A stretch of 64,000 nucleotides of DNA from JAJZAM01 sp027391075 (GTDB lineage Bacteria; Actinomycetota; Acidimicrobiia; Acidimicrobiales; Palsa-688), in the NCBI GenBank assembly GCA_027391075.1, contig DAHYHI010000096.1, positions 1 to 64,000 of the forward strand. Direction: 5' to 3'. The notes under the pieces were generated by a model that saw only the letters and a program-made list of their open reading frames with translations, had not been told where the DNA came from and made no database searches. Below, piece after piece: positions 17,069-25,345 of the stretch (position 1 is its first letter; each line of letters begins with the position of its first letter). Made by a program: the position numbers and the translations under genes.

Positions 17069-17674
17069 CTAGTAGCCGGAACCTGCAGTGGTCGACGACG
17101 TCGAACTCGACACTGCGGACGTCACTGGGTTGCCCGTAGAAGCCGACACGACGTACCACACCCCGCCGAAAGTGGCCAAGTCCTCGCCGAGAGTCGTATT
17201 AGGAGCGGAGTCTTTGATGTCCTTGATGAACCAATACAGGGGGTGCCCGTTGTAGGTCACCTGCATTTTTCCGCTGGGCCGCATTATGTGGCCGATGAGC
17301 GAAGCGTTCACTCCAGAGCCGAGCGTTGGCGTGCCTGTAGTCTCCAGGGGCGGCCAGGCGGTTGCACATTTACCGGTACACGAGCTTGTGGTCGAGGTAT
17401 CGGTGGAGAAAGCGTAAAGCGTCTTGCCGTTGGCCTCGAGGATGTTGCCGTACATGGAGTCCGCCGCTACGCCGATAGTTGGTGAAGCCGATGCTGCTGT
17501 AGGAGACGACGTCGAGGAGCCGCTGGAGTACATCGTGGACGACGGAGCTGTAGTCGAAGATGCCGAAGGGACGCTCGTCGGGGCCGAGGCGCTCGAGGTC
17601 TTAGTGGACGAACCGCAGGCAGCCGTGAGTAGGGCCATTCCGACTGCTAGCGAGACCCCAGTTGTCTTTCTCAT
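17069..17674 (-). CDS. Lipoprotein with COG4315 secreted repeats
   Basis: A 201-aa predicted lipoprotein. The signal peptide MRKTTGVSLAVGMALLTAAC ends in a lipobox (TAAC, Cys20), followed by a Ser/Thr/Pro-rich linker to residue ~60 and then the secreted repeat of unknown function (PF03640/COG4315) with YGNILEANGKTLYAF, CTGKCATAWPPL and HPLYWFIKDIK. The two Cys of CTGKC may form a disulfide or bind metal. It sits outside the membrane. It is divergent from the ECF sigma/anti-sigma pair, which suggests that it is a target of that sigma factor, as surface proteins are for SigK; this is inference. Confidence 0.85.
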   Translation of the reverse strand: MRKTTGVSLAVGMALLTAACGSSTKTSSASAPTSVPSASSTTAPSSTMYSSGSSTSSPTAASASPTIGVAADSMYGNILEANGKTLYAFSTDTSTTSSCTGKCATAWPPLETTGTPTLGSGVNASLIGHIMRPSGKMQVTYNGHPLYWFIKDIKDSAPNTTLGEDLATFGGVWYVVSASTGNPVTSAVSSSTSSTTAGSGY

Positions 17675-17862
17675 TCGTTTAACCTTTCGGACTTGGTCGC
17701 TGAAGGGTCGGCGACGACGTTTCGTTACACGGCTACATACGTTCGGGAGTCCCCAGCGGATTGCACCGGCATGTTCGAGCCGCCGTGCTGCGATCGCACG
17801 TCGGGGCGTCCGCGGTGCTCAATCCGATAATGGCTCGGGTCCGTAACTATGATGTGAGGCAG

Positions 17863-18444
17863 ATGGGAATACCAGTGTCAAGCCTCTCAGACGAAGCGTT
17901 GCTGGCGGGCTATGCCAGCGGTGACAGGGAGCTGGCTGTGGCTTTCATCCGGAGGTTCCAATCGAGAGTCTACGGTGTCGCTCTGGCTGTTCTAGGGGAC
18001 CCGACGGGAGCTGAGGACGTCGCCCAGCAGGCCTTCGAGCGGGCGTGGCGGCACGGTTCAACGTACGACGCCCGTAGAGGATCGGTAGGCACCTGGCTGG
18101 CTGCTATAACCAGAAACCTTGCTATCGACACGACCCGGGTGCGCAAGGCCGACCCGATAGAGGTGGACGCTCTTCTTGCGGCGCTGCCTGCAGGACCGAA
18201 CGAGCCGGAAACTAAGGCTCTGGAGGCGGAGTCGTCTCGTGAGATCACGAGGGCTCTTCGGCTCCTACCGACTGATCAGGCAAGGGCTATCGTGCTCGCC
18301 GGCATGCTGGGCATGTCAGCGTCGCAGGTAGCCGCGGCCGAGTCGATACCCCTCGGAACTGCGAAGACCCGGATACGGACGGCTATGGGACGTCTTCGCA
18401 GCTCCCTTCGTAACGAACACCTGACAGAGCATTCCAATGACTGA
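17863..18444 (+). CDS. ECF RNA polymerase sigma factor (SigK-like)
   Basis: A 193-aa ECF sigma-70 factor. Region 2 covers LSDEALLAGYASGDRELAVAF through GAEDVAQQAFERAW and RGSVGTWLAAITRNLAIDTTR; region 4 covers LLPTDQARAIVLAGMLGMSASQVA and IPLGTAKTRIRTAMGRLR. The start is placed at the ATG at 17863, which has TGAGG 4 bp upstream and begins exactly where ECF sigma factors normally begin; the frame extends to 17761 without recognisable content. The downstream anti-sigma gene overlaps by 8 bp. It directs polymerase to a stress regulon when the membrane anti-sigma is degraded. Confidence 0.9.
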   Translation: MGIPVSSLSDEALLAGYASGDRELAVAFIRRFQSRVYGVALAVLGDPTGAEDVAQQAFERAWRHGSTYDARRGSVGTWLAAITRNLAIDTTRVRKADPIEVDALLAALPAGPNEPETKALEAESSREITRALRLLPTDQARAIVLAGMLGMSASQVAAAESIPLGTAKTRIRTAMGRLRSSLRNEHLTEHSND

Positions 18445-19165
18445 TTACACTCGCTCCGACTCCCACCCCGAGACCCTCGCAGAGATGGCCCTCGGCGTGC
18501 TCGACCCCGAGGAACGGACCTCCGTCCTGACGCACCTCGCAAACTGTCCGGCGTGTCGCGAAGAACTGCTCGAGTTGAGCGCAGTGGCCGACCGGATCGC
18601 AGCCCAGGCTCCGCTGGCAGAGCCCCCGGCTGGCTTCGAGGATCGGGTGTTGGCCCGCATCGATAGCCAGATCCTCGGGGGTATATCTGCGCTTCCCCGT
18701 AACCGTTGGGAGCGGGCCGTCAGGCACACCTACAGGGCGGCCGGCGGTCGGCGTAGTGTTTCGTGGAAGCACCTGGCGGCAGTCGCTGCCGCAGCAGCAT
18801 TGCTCTTAGGCGCTGGTGCGGCGATCGGTTCGGCTGCGACAGGAACCCCATCCACTGTCGCCTCTGATACGACTGGCGGCTGGTCTGCCTCCCTACTGGT
18901 CGGCCCTTCGGGACCGGTTGGAAGGGTGTTCTTCGATTCCGACAGCCATCCTTGGATGTCGATGGGAATATCAGCGAGCCAGGTAGGGACTCTCCGCTGC
19001 GAGTTGGTCAGCCCGGCCGGCAAAGTGATCGTTCTTGGAACCTTCCAGGTCACCTCGCAAGGTGGCTACTGGGCGACGTACATACCTGGGTCAGCCCGAG
19101 GGGCTAACACGGTCCGTCTCGTGGACACCAGCGGAAAGATGGTCGCTACAGCCACGATGAAGTAA
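18437..19165 (+). CDS. Membrane zinc-finger anti-sigma factor (RskA-like)
   Basis: A 242-aa anti-sigma factor. The N-terminal ZAS domain has HLANCPAC (His33, Cys37, Cys40), the HX3CX2C zinc motif that clamps the partner sigma. A basic segment is followed by one membrane helix (residues ~115-135) and an extracytoplasmic RskA-type domain beginning GTPSTVASDTTGG and including WMSMGISASQVGTLRCELVS. Release of the sigma would follow regulated proteolysis. It overlaps the sigma gene by 8 bp, giving tight co-expression. Confidence 0.9.
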   Translation: MTDYTRSDSHPETLAEMALGVLDPEERTSVLTHLANCPACREELLELSAVADRIAAQAPLAEPPAGFEDRVLARIDSQILGGISALPRNRWERAVRHTYRAAGGRRSVSWKHLAAVAAAAALLLGAGAAIGSAATGTPSTVASDTTGGWSASLLVGPSGPVGRVFFDSDSHPWMSMGISASQVGTLRCELVSPAGKVIVLGTFQVTSQGGYWATYIPGSARGANTVRLVDTSGKMVATATMK

Positions 19166-19230
19166 TCCCCCTGTCGTCGAAGGCGCCTTGCTGTACCCGG
19201 GAGTGGTGCGTCCCGTGCGCCGGGCGGGGG

Positions 19231-19249
19231 CTCATAGCCGTACTATGAG
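19231..19249. promoter_or_regulatory. Short palindrome upstream of DUF2630
   Basis: CTCATAG (19231-19237) and CTATGAG (19243-19249) form a 7-bp inverted repeat with a 5-base centre, 49 bp upstream of the DUF2630 GTG. The size suits a dimeric repressor site, but no regulator can be assigned, and it could be chance. Confidence 0.25.
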
Positions 19250-19297
19250 AGAGGTGGCCTACGCCATCTTCGCGTAAATGTGGCATGGGAGTGACTG

Positions 19298-19540
19298 GTG
19301 GACGACCTAGAAGTAGTGGCCCGGATCAACGAGTTGACCGAGGAGGAGCACCGCCTTCAGCAGGCTCATGTCGGCACCCCGCTGAGCGGGGAAGAACTGA
19401 CCCGCCTGCGCGCCGTTGAGGTGGCACTGGATCAGTGCTGGGATCTTCTCCGTCAGAGGAGAGCCCGCCGCACCGCCGGCGGCGACCCGGACGCCGCCGA
19501 ACTACGCTCCGGCGAGGTCGTCGAGCACTACCGACAGTAG
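19298..19540 (+). CDS. DUF2630 family protein
   Basis: An 80-aa acidic helical protein matching DUF2630, an actinobacterial family of unknown function. It shows INELTEEEHRLQQ, the GEELTRLRAVEVALDQCWDLLRQRRA segment (partly cited) and a DPDAAELRSGEVVEHYRQ tail. Start GTG at 19298. It is a free-standing gene 132 bp after the anti-sigma gene and 100 bp before the MhuD-like gene. Confidence 0.88.
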   Translation: MDDLEVVARINELTEEEHRLQQAHVGTPLSGEELTRLRAVEVALDQCWDLLRQRRARRTAGGDPDAAELRSGEVVEHYRQ

Positions 19541-19640
19541 ATCGCCGGCCGACAACGGTTCATCGCCCCACAGAAGTTCACTCGGCCGAGTAGCCCTGTA
19601 CCGGAGTTGAGGGCTGATCCCACTGGTACATAATGTTCGC

Positions 19641-19961
19641 GTGACTGTCATCAAGATTAACGCGATAACCGTCCCGCCGGAGTCCGGGGACGAGTTGGCC
19701 AACAGGTTCGCCGCACGTGCCGGAGCCGTGGACGGCCAACCTGGTTTCGAGGGCTTTGAGCTTCTCCGGCCCACTGACGGACGCAACCAGTGGTTGGTTG
19801 TGACCAGGTGGAAGGACGAGGACTCCTTCAAGGGGTGGGTTACCTCCCCGGCTTTCGCTCACGGCCACGCTGGTACTGACAGGCCGGCTGCTCACGGCGG
19901 TCCTGTGTCGGTGGCGTCGGAGTTGTGGTCGTACGAAGTAGCGGGAGGAACCGACGTCTAG
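19641..19961 (+). CDS. MhuD-like antibiotic biosynthesis monooxygenase (possible haem-degrading enzyme)
   Basis: A 106-aa dimeric alpha-beta barrel protein. It closely follows mycobacterial MhuD (Rv3592) in order and motif: VIKINAI (Asn7), NRFAARAGAV, PGFEGFELLRPTDG and WLVVTRWKDEDSFKGW (Trp66). MhuD cleaves haem to mycobilin and iron in the cytoplasm, using Asn7, Trp66 and axial ligand His75. In a gap-free comparison from memory, position 75 here is Gly, flanked by His74 and His76 (AFAHGHA), so one of these may replace the ligand. Start GTG at 19641. A general ABM-type oxygenase remains the alternative. Confidence 0.8.
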   Translation: MTVIKINAITVPPESGDELANRFAARAGAVDGQPGFEGFELLRPTDGRNQWLVVTRWKDEDSFKGWVTSPAFAHGHAGTDRPAAHGGPVSVASELWSYEVAGGTDV

Positions 19962-19996
19962 CACTGTGCAGGAAGCGTTCCCGTCGCGCAGTGCCG

Positions 19997-20923
19997 CTAA
20001 AGGTTGTAGGCGAGCTTGAGGCCTGGCACCGGCCACTGGGTGGAGTAGAGGCGTCCACGTCCAGAAGAGGTGATGTAGGCGGTTCGTAGGTCGGGACCAC
20101 CGAAGCAGATGTTGGTTACCAAAGGGTCATGCTCGGCGGGCCCGATCTGCTCAACGAGCTCTGCGTCGGGACTGATCACGCTTATCGCCCCGGTTATGAG
20201 GGTTGCCACGCAGACGTTGCCATCCGAGTCGACTGCGAGAGAGTCGAGCATCTGATAGCCATCGAACCCCCACAGCAGTTCCGCGCCTCCCGGTCCGTTG
20301 CCGCTGCGAGCCAGCCGTCCGGGAGATTCAATGTTCCAGGCCCAGACGCGACCAGGTCCGGTCTCGGCCACGTAGATCCGGTTCCCGTCCGGGGAGAGAC
20401 CGACGCCGTTGGGCTGGGTCAGAGGGTGTACAACCTCGCGAATATCGGATCCGTCGGCGGTGGCGTAGTACAGCCCCCCTAAGTCGCCATCTCGTTTTCT
20501 GGTCTTTCCCAGGTCCGTGAACCAAAACCCGCCGGCTGTGTCGAACACTAAGTCGTTGGGTCCTCGGAGCGGGTAGGAGTCGACAGCCGTGTATAGATCT
20601 GTGACTACGCCGCTAGCGGGCTCGACGGTTTGGATCCTTCCGCCGCTGTAGTCTTCTGGTTGGCGTCCAGGAGCTATCAGCCCATTTGAGTGGTGCCACT
20701 CGAAGCCGCCATTGTTGCAGACGTAGAGCATCGCATTCGGCCCTACCGCGATTCCGTTGGGTCCGCCGCCGCACACAGCGAAGCGGTCCAGCTCGCCGTT
20801 AGTCGTGTCGACAACAGTCAATTGTCCGCTATAGATCTCGGCGACGATCACCTTTCCCGACGAAGTCGCGACTGGCCCTTCGGGGAAAAGCAGACCCTCG
20901 GCAATCAGATCCATGTCCGGCAT
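19997..20923 (-). CDS. SMP-30/gluconolactonase family protein
   Basis: A 308-aa six-bladed beta-propeller of the SMP-30/gluconolactonase/luciferin-regenerating family. Visible motifs are LLFPEGPVA with the metal-binding Glu, GGGPNGIAVG, RGPNDLVFDTAGGFWFTDLG, LTQPNGVGLSPDGNRIYVAETG and DSLAVDSDGNVCVATL. These proteins hydrolyse lactones with a bound divalent cation. It lies downstream of the double CoA-transferase on the same strand (156 bp gap), so it may serve the same catabolic route. The natural lactone is unknown. Confidence 0.88.
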   Translation of the reverse strand: MPDMDLIAEGLLFPEGPVATSSGKVIVAEIYSGQLTVVDTTNGELDRFAVCGGGPNGIAVGPNAMLYVCNNGGFEWHHSNGLIAPGRQPEDYSGGRIQTVEPASGVVTDLYTAVDSYPLRGPNDLVFDTAGGFWFTDLGKTRKRDGDLGGLYYATADGSDIREVVHPLTQPNGVGLSPDGNRIYVAETGPGRVWAWNIESPGRLARSGNGPGGAELLWGFDGYQMLDSLAVDSDGNVCVATLITGAISVISPDAELVEQIGPAEHDPLVTNICFGGPDLRTAYITSSGRGRLYSTQWPVPGLKLAYNL

Positions 20924-21079
20924 CGCGATGACCTCCCGAATACGTGCTCGATGTCGGAGCCGACAATAGACCGCTGCGATGGCCCGAGTGCCTTTCCCTG
21001 ATGATTAGCTCAGCGTCGCCAAGACGGACCAGCCCCGGAGTGGCCTTCCCCGTACTAGCCAGTCGGTGGAGTCGCTGCT

Positions 21080-23518
21080 TCACCTGTAGCGGTGGACCCG
21101 GCCGACCACCATCGGCCCGCCGGTCACGACGCATCCGGAGCGAATCAACTCGTCAACCTCGTGTGGGGAGAACCCGGCTTGGGCGAGGACTTCAACGGTG
21201 TGCTCCCCGAGACCAGGGGCCTGCATAGCTGCGAGGGGCCTGGGAGGTTCCCAACGGACCCACCGTCCGGGTGTAAGGACGCTCGAACCGCCGGCGCCGG
21301 GATGCTCCGAGAAGAGGTCGCTAGCCCTGAGGTCCATATCCGAGGCGAGGTCGGTAAGGCTTCTAGCTTCGACGGCTTTGACGCCTGATAGTGTTAGTTG
21401 CTGGACGACCTCGTTTCCGACGCGCCCTGCCAGGTTGGAGGCAAGAGCCAGGGAGTCATTCTGGTCAGGCCCGAGCTGGCATGGGTCGATCAGGCCAGCG
21501 TCGACCAGGCGGGGCAGGTCATCGGGAGTTGCCCGCAGCCGCACCCAACCGTCTTTTACGCGATAGAAGCGGTCGAGTGCTGTCGGGCCGGGAAAGTCAC
21601 GCCCTCCGCGCAAGGCTGGCGGCCGCCCGAAGAATCTCACAAGCTCACCTGACTGCATGAAAGCTGATACAGCAGCGAGTGACGTGGAGGTCCTCAGCCC
21701 ACGACCTGTACGCGTCCGATAGTAAAGCGACAAGCAGGTTGAAAGAGCTCCGGCGACGGCAGCACCTACGTCGTTGACCGCCACTGTCAAGAAGACGGGT
21801 TCGTCGTCGCCGCCCTGCGCGGCCATCATCCCGCTCATAGCCTGGAGCAGGGGATCGAAGGCGGCTTTGGCTGCTAACGGCCCTGTCTCGCCGAAGCCCG
21901 TCAGCGAGAAGCCGCTGAGTGCAGGGTTAAAAGCTGACAGGGTGGAATGGTCGACTCCAAGGCGCTGGGCGACTCCGTGACGATAGTTGTCGATGACAAT
22001 GTCAGCTTCCCGGGCGAGCCTGCGGAAAGCCTCGATCCCCCCATCGGTGCGAAGGTCGACGGACACGCTGCGCATACCTCTGTTGTAGGAAAATCCGGGC
22101 TCCCTGAATGCGTCGCCTTCCGGAGGTTCGACCTTCACCACGTCAGCTCCCAGGGCGGCGAGCAGCGACCCAGCGAGTGGGCCGGCGAGGATCGTTCCCA
22201 AGTTGAGCACCTTTACGCCCTTGAGCGGCCCCACGGCGTCGCTGGTCGCCGCGCCGTCGGCGTGAGACCCAGGTGTGGGAGAGGAGGCGGTTGCCGCCGG
22301 GCGTTGCCACTCCGGTCGGCCCGCCGGCTCGGGGCCGTGCCGCCGCCACTCTGGCTGAACGCTCTCCGCCTTCAGGTCCCCTAAGCGCGGGGCGCCGGAG
22401 ACGATCTGGCCGGGAGCGTCGGGTATGTCGATCAGCAAGCCTGGCATCACGACCGGTCCCCGTTCGGGATCGTCGACTTCTACGCGCTGACCACAGGCTC
22501 GGAGCTGAGGATGATCCAGCCAACTATCACGGTTTAGGACCGGCCCGGCGGGGCATCCAGCATCTTCGAGCACGGTTAGCCAGTGCTCTCGGCTGGCGGT
22601 TGAGAAGCGCTCCTGGATAGCCGTTCGAACCCACAAGCGGTTAGCGGGCGAGAGAATTCGGCTCAGATCCCCGGCGATCCGCGGGTCGTCGGGAAGTTCG
22701 GCGATCCCCAGGGTCTCGAAGGCTGCGCGCTGGAATCGGGGCAGCAGAGCACCGAGAAAGAGCCACTCGCCGTCCGAGCATCGGTAGCGCGTGTAACACG
22801 GGCTGGCACCCCCTGGTCCGACCGGAGTCACGCTGGTCTCGTCTGACGGGTCGAAGACGAAGCCGGCGGCACCGGTTATGAGTGCAGCCGAAATGCCGTC
22901 GACGTGGAGGATCTGTCCCTTCCCGGTCGCAGCCCGCTCCACGAGGGCTCCGACAGCGCACGTGGCGGTCCACAAGCCTTGGATGTACAAGGTGTGGGGA
23001 TACACCAGGTCGACAGGTACGTCGTCAAAGGAGGACTGGCGCATCGACAAACCGCTCAGAGCGTCCAGCAAGGAGGAGTCTTCGCCGCCACCGGCCCAGG
23101 GCGCCGGGCCGCGGTAGGGTGATACAGCAGCGACTACCAGCCGTGGGTTCAACGCTGCGAGCGCGGAGGGGTCCGGGTCTCCGATGCAACCGGTGACGCA
23201 GATATCCGCGTCGGCGACGAGGCTGTCGAATTGGTTGCAACGCCGATCGTCGAAAGCCGAGACGAGACTGGCCTTGTTCCGGTTCCAGATGGCGAACCCG
23301 GGATTGCGACGCTCCATTAGCCCGGACTCGGGGTCCTCAACTTTGATGACCCGGGCACCGTAGTCGGCGAGGATCATCCCTGCGATGCTTCCAGCCACGG
23401 ACGTATCTAACTCGATGACGACAAGATCGCCGAGAACGGAGCCTAAGTCGCTAGGGACCTTTTGGGTGCCAGCAGGCATGTCGGGGTCATGCCAGGGGTC
23501 GGACCCTTTCCTCTCCAC
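21080..23518 (-). CDS. Double-domain CaiB/BaiF CoA-transferase
   Basis: An 812-aa protein with two family III CoA-transferase domains joined head to tail. Domain 1 (residues ~25-395) has DLVVIELDTSVAGSIAGMIL, ADYGARVIKVEDPESGLMER and NRNKASLVSAF. Domain 2 (~430-800) has GVKVLNLGTILAGPLAGSLL, ALGADVVKVEPPEGDAFRE and YNRGMRSVSVDLRTDGG. At the catalytic Asp position of the GQxVD motif, domain 1 has His205 (GQILHVDG) and domain 2 has a Ser near 611 (GLRTSTSL), so neither half keeps the family nucleophile in simple alignment. Fused two-domain forms occur in actinobacteria. It is encoded 13 bp downstream of an SDR gene on the same strand. Confidence 0.87.
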   Translation of the reverse strand: MERKGSDPWHDPDMPAGTQKVPSDLGSVLGDLVVIELDTSVAGSIAGMILADYGARVIKVEDPESGLMERRNPGFAIWNRNKASLVSAFDDRRCNQFDSLVADADICVTGCIGDPDPSALAALNPRLVVAAVSPYRGPAPWAGGGEDSSLLDALSGLSMRQSSFDDVPVDLVYPHTLYIQGLWTATCAVGALVERAATGKGQILHVDGISAALITGAAGFVFDPSDETSVTPVGPGGASPCYTRYRCSDGEWLFLGALLPRFQRAAFETLGIAELPDDPRIAGDLSRILSPANRLWVRTAIQERFSTASREHWLTVLEDAGCPAGPVLNRDSWLDHPQLRACGQRVEVDDPERGPVVMPGLLIDIPDAPGQIVSGAPRLGDLKAESVQPEWRRHGPEPAGRPEWQRPAATASSPTPGSHADGAATSDAVGPLKGVKVLNLGTILAGPLAGSLLAALGADVVKVEPPEGDAFREPGFSYNRGMRSVSVDLRTDGGIEAFRRLAREADIVIDNYRHGVAQRLGVDHSTLSAFNPALSGFSLTGFGETGPLAAKAAFDPLLQAMSGMMAAQGGDDEPVFLTVAVNDVGAAVAGALSTCLSLYYRTRTGRGLRTSTSLAAVSAFMQSGELVRFFGRPPALRGGRDFPGPTALDRFYRVKDGWVRLRATPDDLPRLVDAGLIDPCQLGPDQNDSLALASNLAGRVGNEVVQQLTLSGVKAVEARSLTDLASDMDLRASDLFSEHPGAGGSSVLTPGRWVRWEPPRPLAAMQAPGLGEHTVEVLAQAGFSPHEVDELIRSGCVVTGGPMVVGRVHRYR

Positions 23519-23531
23519 GCTCGCAGCGAAC

Positions 23532-24272
23532 CTAGCGGAGGGACATTCCGCCGTCGACGCAGAGAACCTGCCCCGTCACGAAGGTCGAGGTGACCAAAGC
23601 AGCCACCGCGTCGGCGACGTCCTGCGGTGTCGCCGAGCGCTTGAGAGGGGCCTGATCGTGTACGGCCGCTCGCACGGCGTCCCAGTCGGCGGTCCAGGGC
23701 GTGTCCACAAGACCAGGAGCTACCGCATTGACTCTCACCTCAGGGCCGAGAGCGTTTGCAAGGAGGATCGTCATATGGTTGAGGGCAGCTTTAGAAGCAG
23801 CGTAAGGGATCGAGCTGCCGACTGGGCGGACCCCGGCGATCGAGCTGACGTTGACGACGACACCCGATCCGCTGGCACGCAGGGCCGGCAGGGACGCTCG
23901 GGTCATGTGCCACGCCCCGAGTACGTTGACGTCGAAGATCCTTCGCCATACCAGGTCCGTCGCAGCCTCGAGGTCGCCGTGGGCGATCACTCTCGTCGTC
24001 CCAGCGTTGTTGACGAGGATGTCGATTCTCCCGAAGCGATTCAGTACCTCCTCGACAGCGGCCCGGCACTCGTCGTCGTCGGCGACGTCTGCCTGCACGT
24101 AGAGTCCCTGCGGTAGGGAGTCGGCGACCGCTCGGCCGGCCTCGACCGAAGAAGACGAGTTGACCGCCACCGCCGCTCCCGCTCGGCCGAAAGTCCGAGC
24201 GACTGCTTCGCCGATCCCGCTGGAAGCCCCGGTCACGATCGCAACTTTTCCTGTAAGGTCCATGGTCATCAT
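23532..24272 (-). CDS. Short-chain dehydrogenase/reductase (FabG-like)
   Basis: A 246-aa classical SDR oxidoreductase. The cofactor motif is VAIVTGASSGIGEAVA, the NNAG motif is ILVNNAGTTRV, and the catalytic Ser-Tyr-Lys is VNVSSIAG followed by YAASKAALN. Its length and layout match FabG-type 3-ketoacyl reductases and steroid or alcohol dehydrogenases. It lies 13 bp upstream of the double CoA-transferase on the same strand, so both may act on the same acyl-CoA substrates. Cofactor preference cannot be fixed from sequence alone. Confidence 0.9.
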   Translation of the reverse strand: MMTMDLTGKVAIVTGASSGIGEAVARTFGRAGAAVAVNSSSSVEAGRAVADSLPQGLYVQADVADDDECRAAVEEVLNRFGRIDILVNNAGTTRVIAHGDLEAATDLVWRRIFDVNVLGAWHMTRASLPALRASGSGVVVNVSSIAGVRPVGSSIPYAASKAALNHMTILLANALGPEVRVNAVAPGLVDTPWTADWDAVRAAVHDQAPLKRSATPQDVADAVAALVTSTFVTGQVLCVDGGMSLR

Positions 24273-24399
24273 CTCCCGTCGGCGCGAGCCATGCTAGGCG
24301 GCTGGGCACTATGGGTGCTGCCTTAGAGCGGGAGGTTGAGGATACTCTGCGTATGCAGGGCTTTCGTCGCTTCTCTCTGAGGCATGATAGGAAGTCGAC

Positions 24400-25332
24400 G
24401 TGCTATTGCGTATCTTCACCGAACCTCAACAGGGAGCGACCTACGAGCAGCTCCTGCGTTTTGCACTCGCAGCGGAGGACGCCGGCTTCGACGCCTTCTT
24501 TCGCTCCGACCATTATCTTCGGATGGGAGGTGGTGATCCTGGGCCCGGCCCAACCGATGCGTGGACGACGCTTGCGGGTCTCGCTCGTGAAACCCGGTCG
24601 ATCCGTCTTGGAACGCTATTGTCGAGCGCCACTTTCCGACTGCCTGGCCCTTTGGCCGTCACCGTCGCCCAGGTCGATGCGATGAGCAGCGGACGGGTCG
24701 AGATCGGTCTCGGCGCCGGCTGGTTCGAGGCGGAGCACAGGGCTTTTTCCATCCCATTCCCGCCTCTGGCGGAACGCTTCGACCGGCTAGCCGAGCAGCT
24801 GGAAATTCTTAGAGGCATCTGGTCCGCCACCGCCGCACACCCCTTCGATTTCGAAGGCCGCTTCTACCAGGTTGCGTCCAACGTAGGCCTGCCCAAACCG
24901 ACTCAGGAGCCTCACCCCCCGTTGATCGTGGGAGGGGCTGGACCGAGGAGGACGCCTGACCTGGCGGCTAGATTCGCCGACGAGTACAACCTGCCGTTCG
25001 TTCCGCTCGATGTGTTCAACCAGCGACAGGCCGACGTCGAAGCGGCTTGCGTGAAGGTGGGAAGGGACCCGGGAGAGCTGCGGCGATCGGTCGCTTTGGT
25101 GGTGTGCTGTGCGAAGGACCGGGCCGGCTTCGAGCGTCGTGCTGGCGCAATCGGCAGGGAACCTGACGAGTTGATGAGCAGTGGCGCTGCAGGCGACCCC
25201 CAGCAGGTGATCTCCAAGCTGCTGGCCTACCGGGACGCCGGAGCGCAGGTGGCCTACCTGCAGATGCTAGACATCTCAGACCTAGATCACCTTTCCCTGA
25301 TTGCCGACACTGTGCTCAGAGAGCTAGCTTGA
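24400..25332 (+). CDS. LLM-class F420-dependent oxidoreductase
   Basis: A 310-aa luciferase-like TIM-barrel protein. It begins LLRIFTEPQQGATYEQLLRF and has AEDAGFDAFFRSDHYLRMG, IRLGTLLSSATFRLPGPLA, VDAMSSGRVEIGLGAGWFEAE and PLIVGGAGPRRTPDLAARFAD, typical of actinobacterial F420-dependent LLM enzymes. These reduce or oxidise small substrates with the deazaflavin F420 (FMN is possible in some). Start GTG at 24400. It is divergent from the SDR/CoA-transferase/SMP-30 genes, which supports a shared catabolic theme without naming the substrate. Confidence 0.9.
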   Translation: MLLRIFTEPQQGATYEQLLRFALAAEDAGFDAFFRSDHYLRMGGGDPGPGPTDAWTTLAGLARETRSIRLGTLLSSATFRLPGPLAVTVAQVDAMSSGRVEIGLGAGWFEAEHRAFSIPFPPLAERFDRLAEQLEILRGIWSATAAHPFDFEGRFYQVASNVGLPKPTQEPHPPLIVGGAGPRRTPDLAARFADEYNLPFVPLDVFNQRQADVEAACVKVGRDPGELRRSVALVVCCAKDRAGFERRAGAIGREPDELMSSGAAGDPQQVISKLLAYRDAGAQVAYLQMLDISDLDHLSLIADTVLRELA

Positions 25333-25345
25333 ATTCCGTCTGAAG

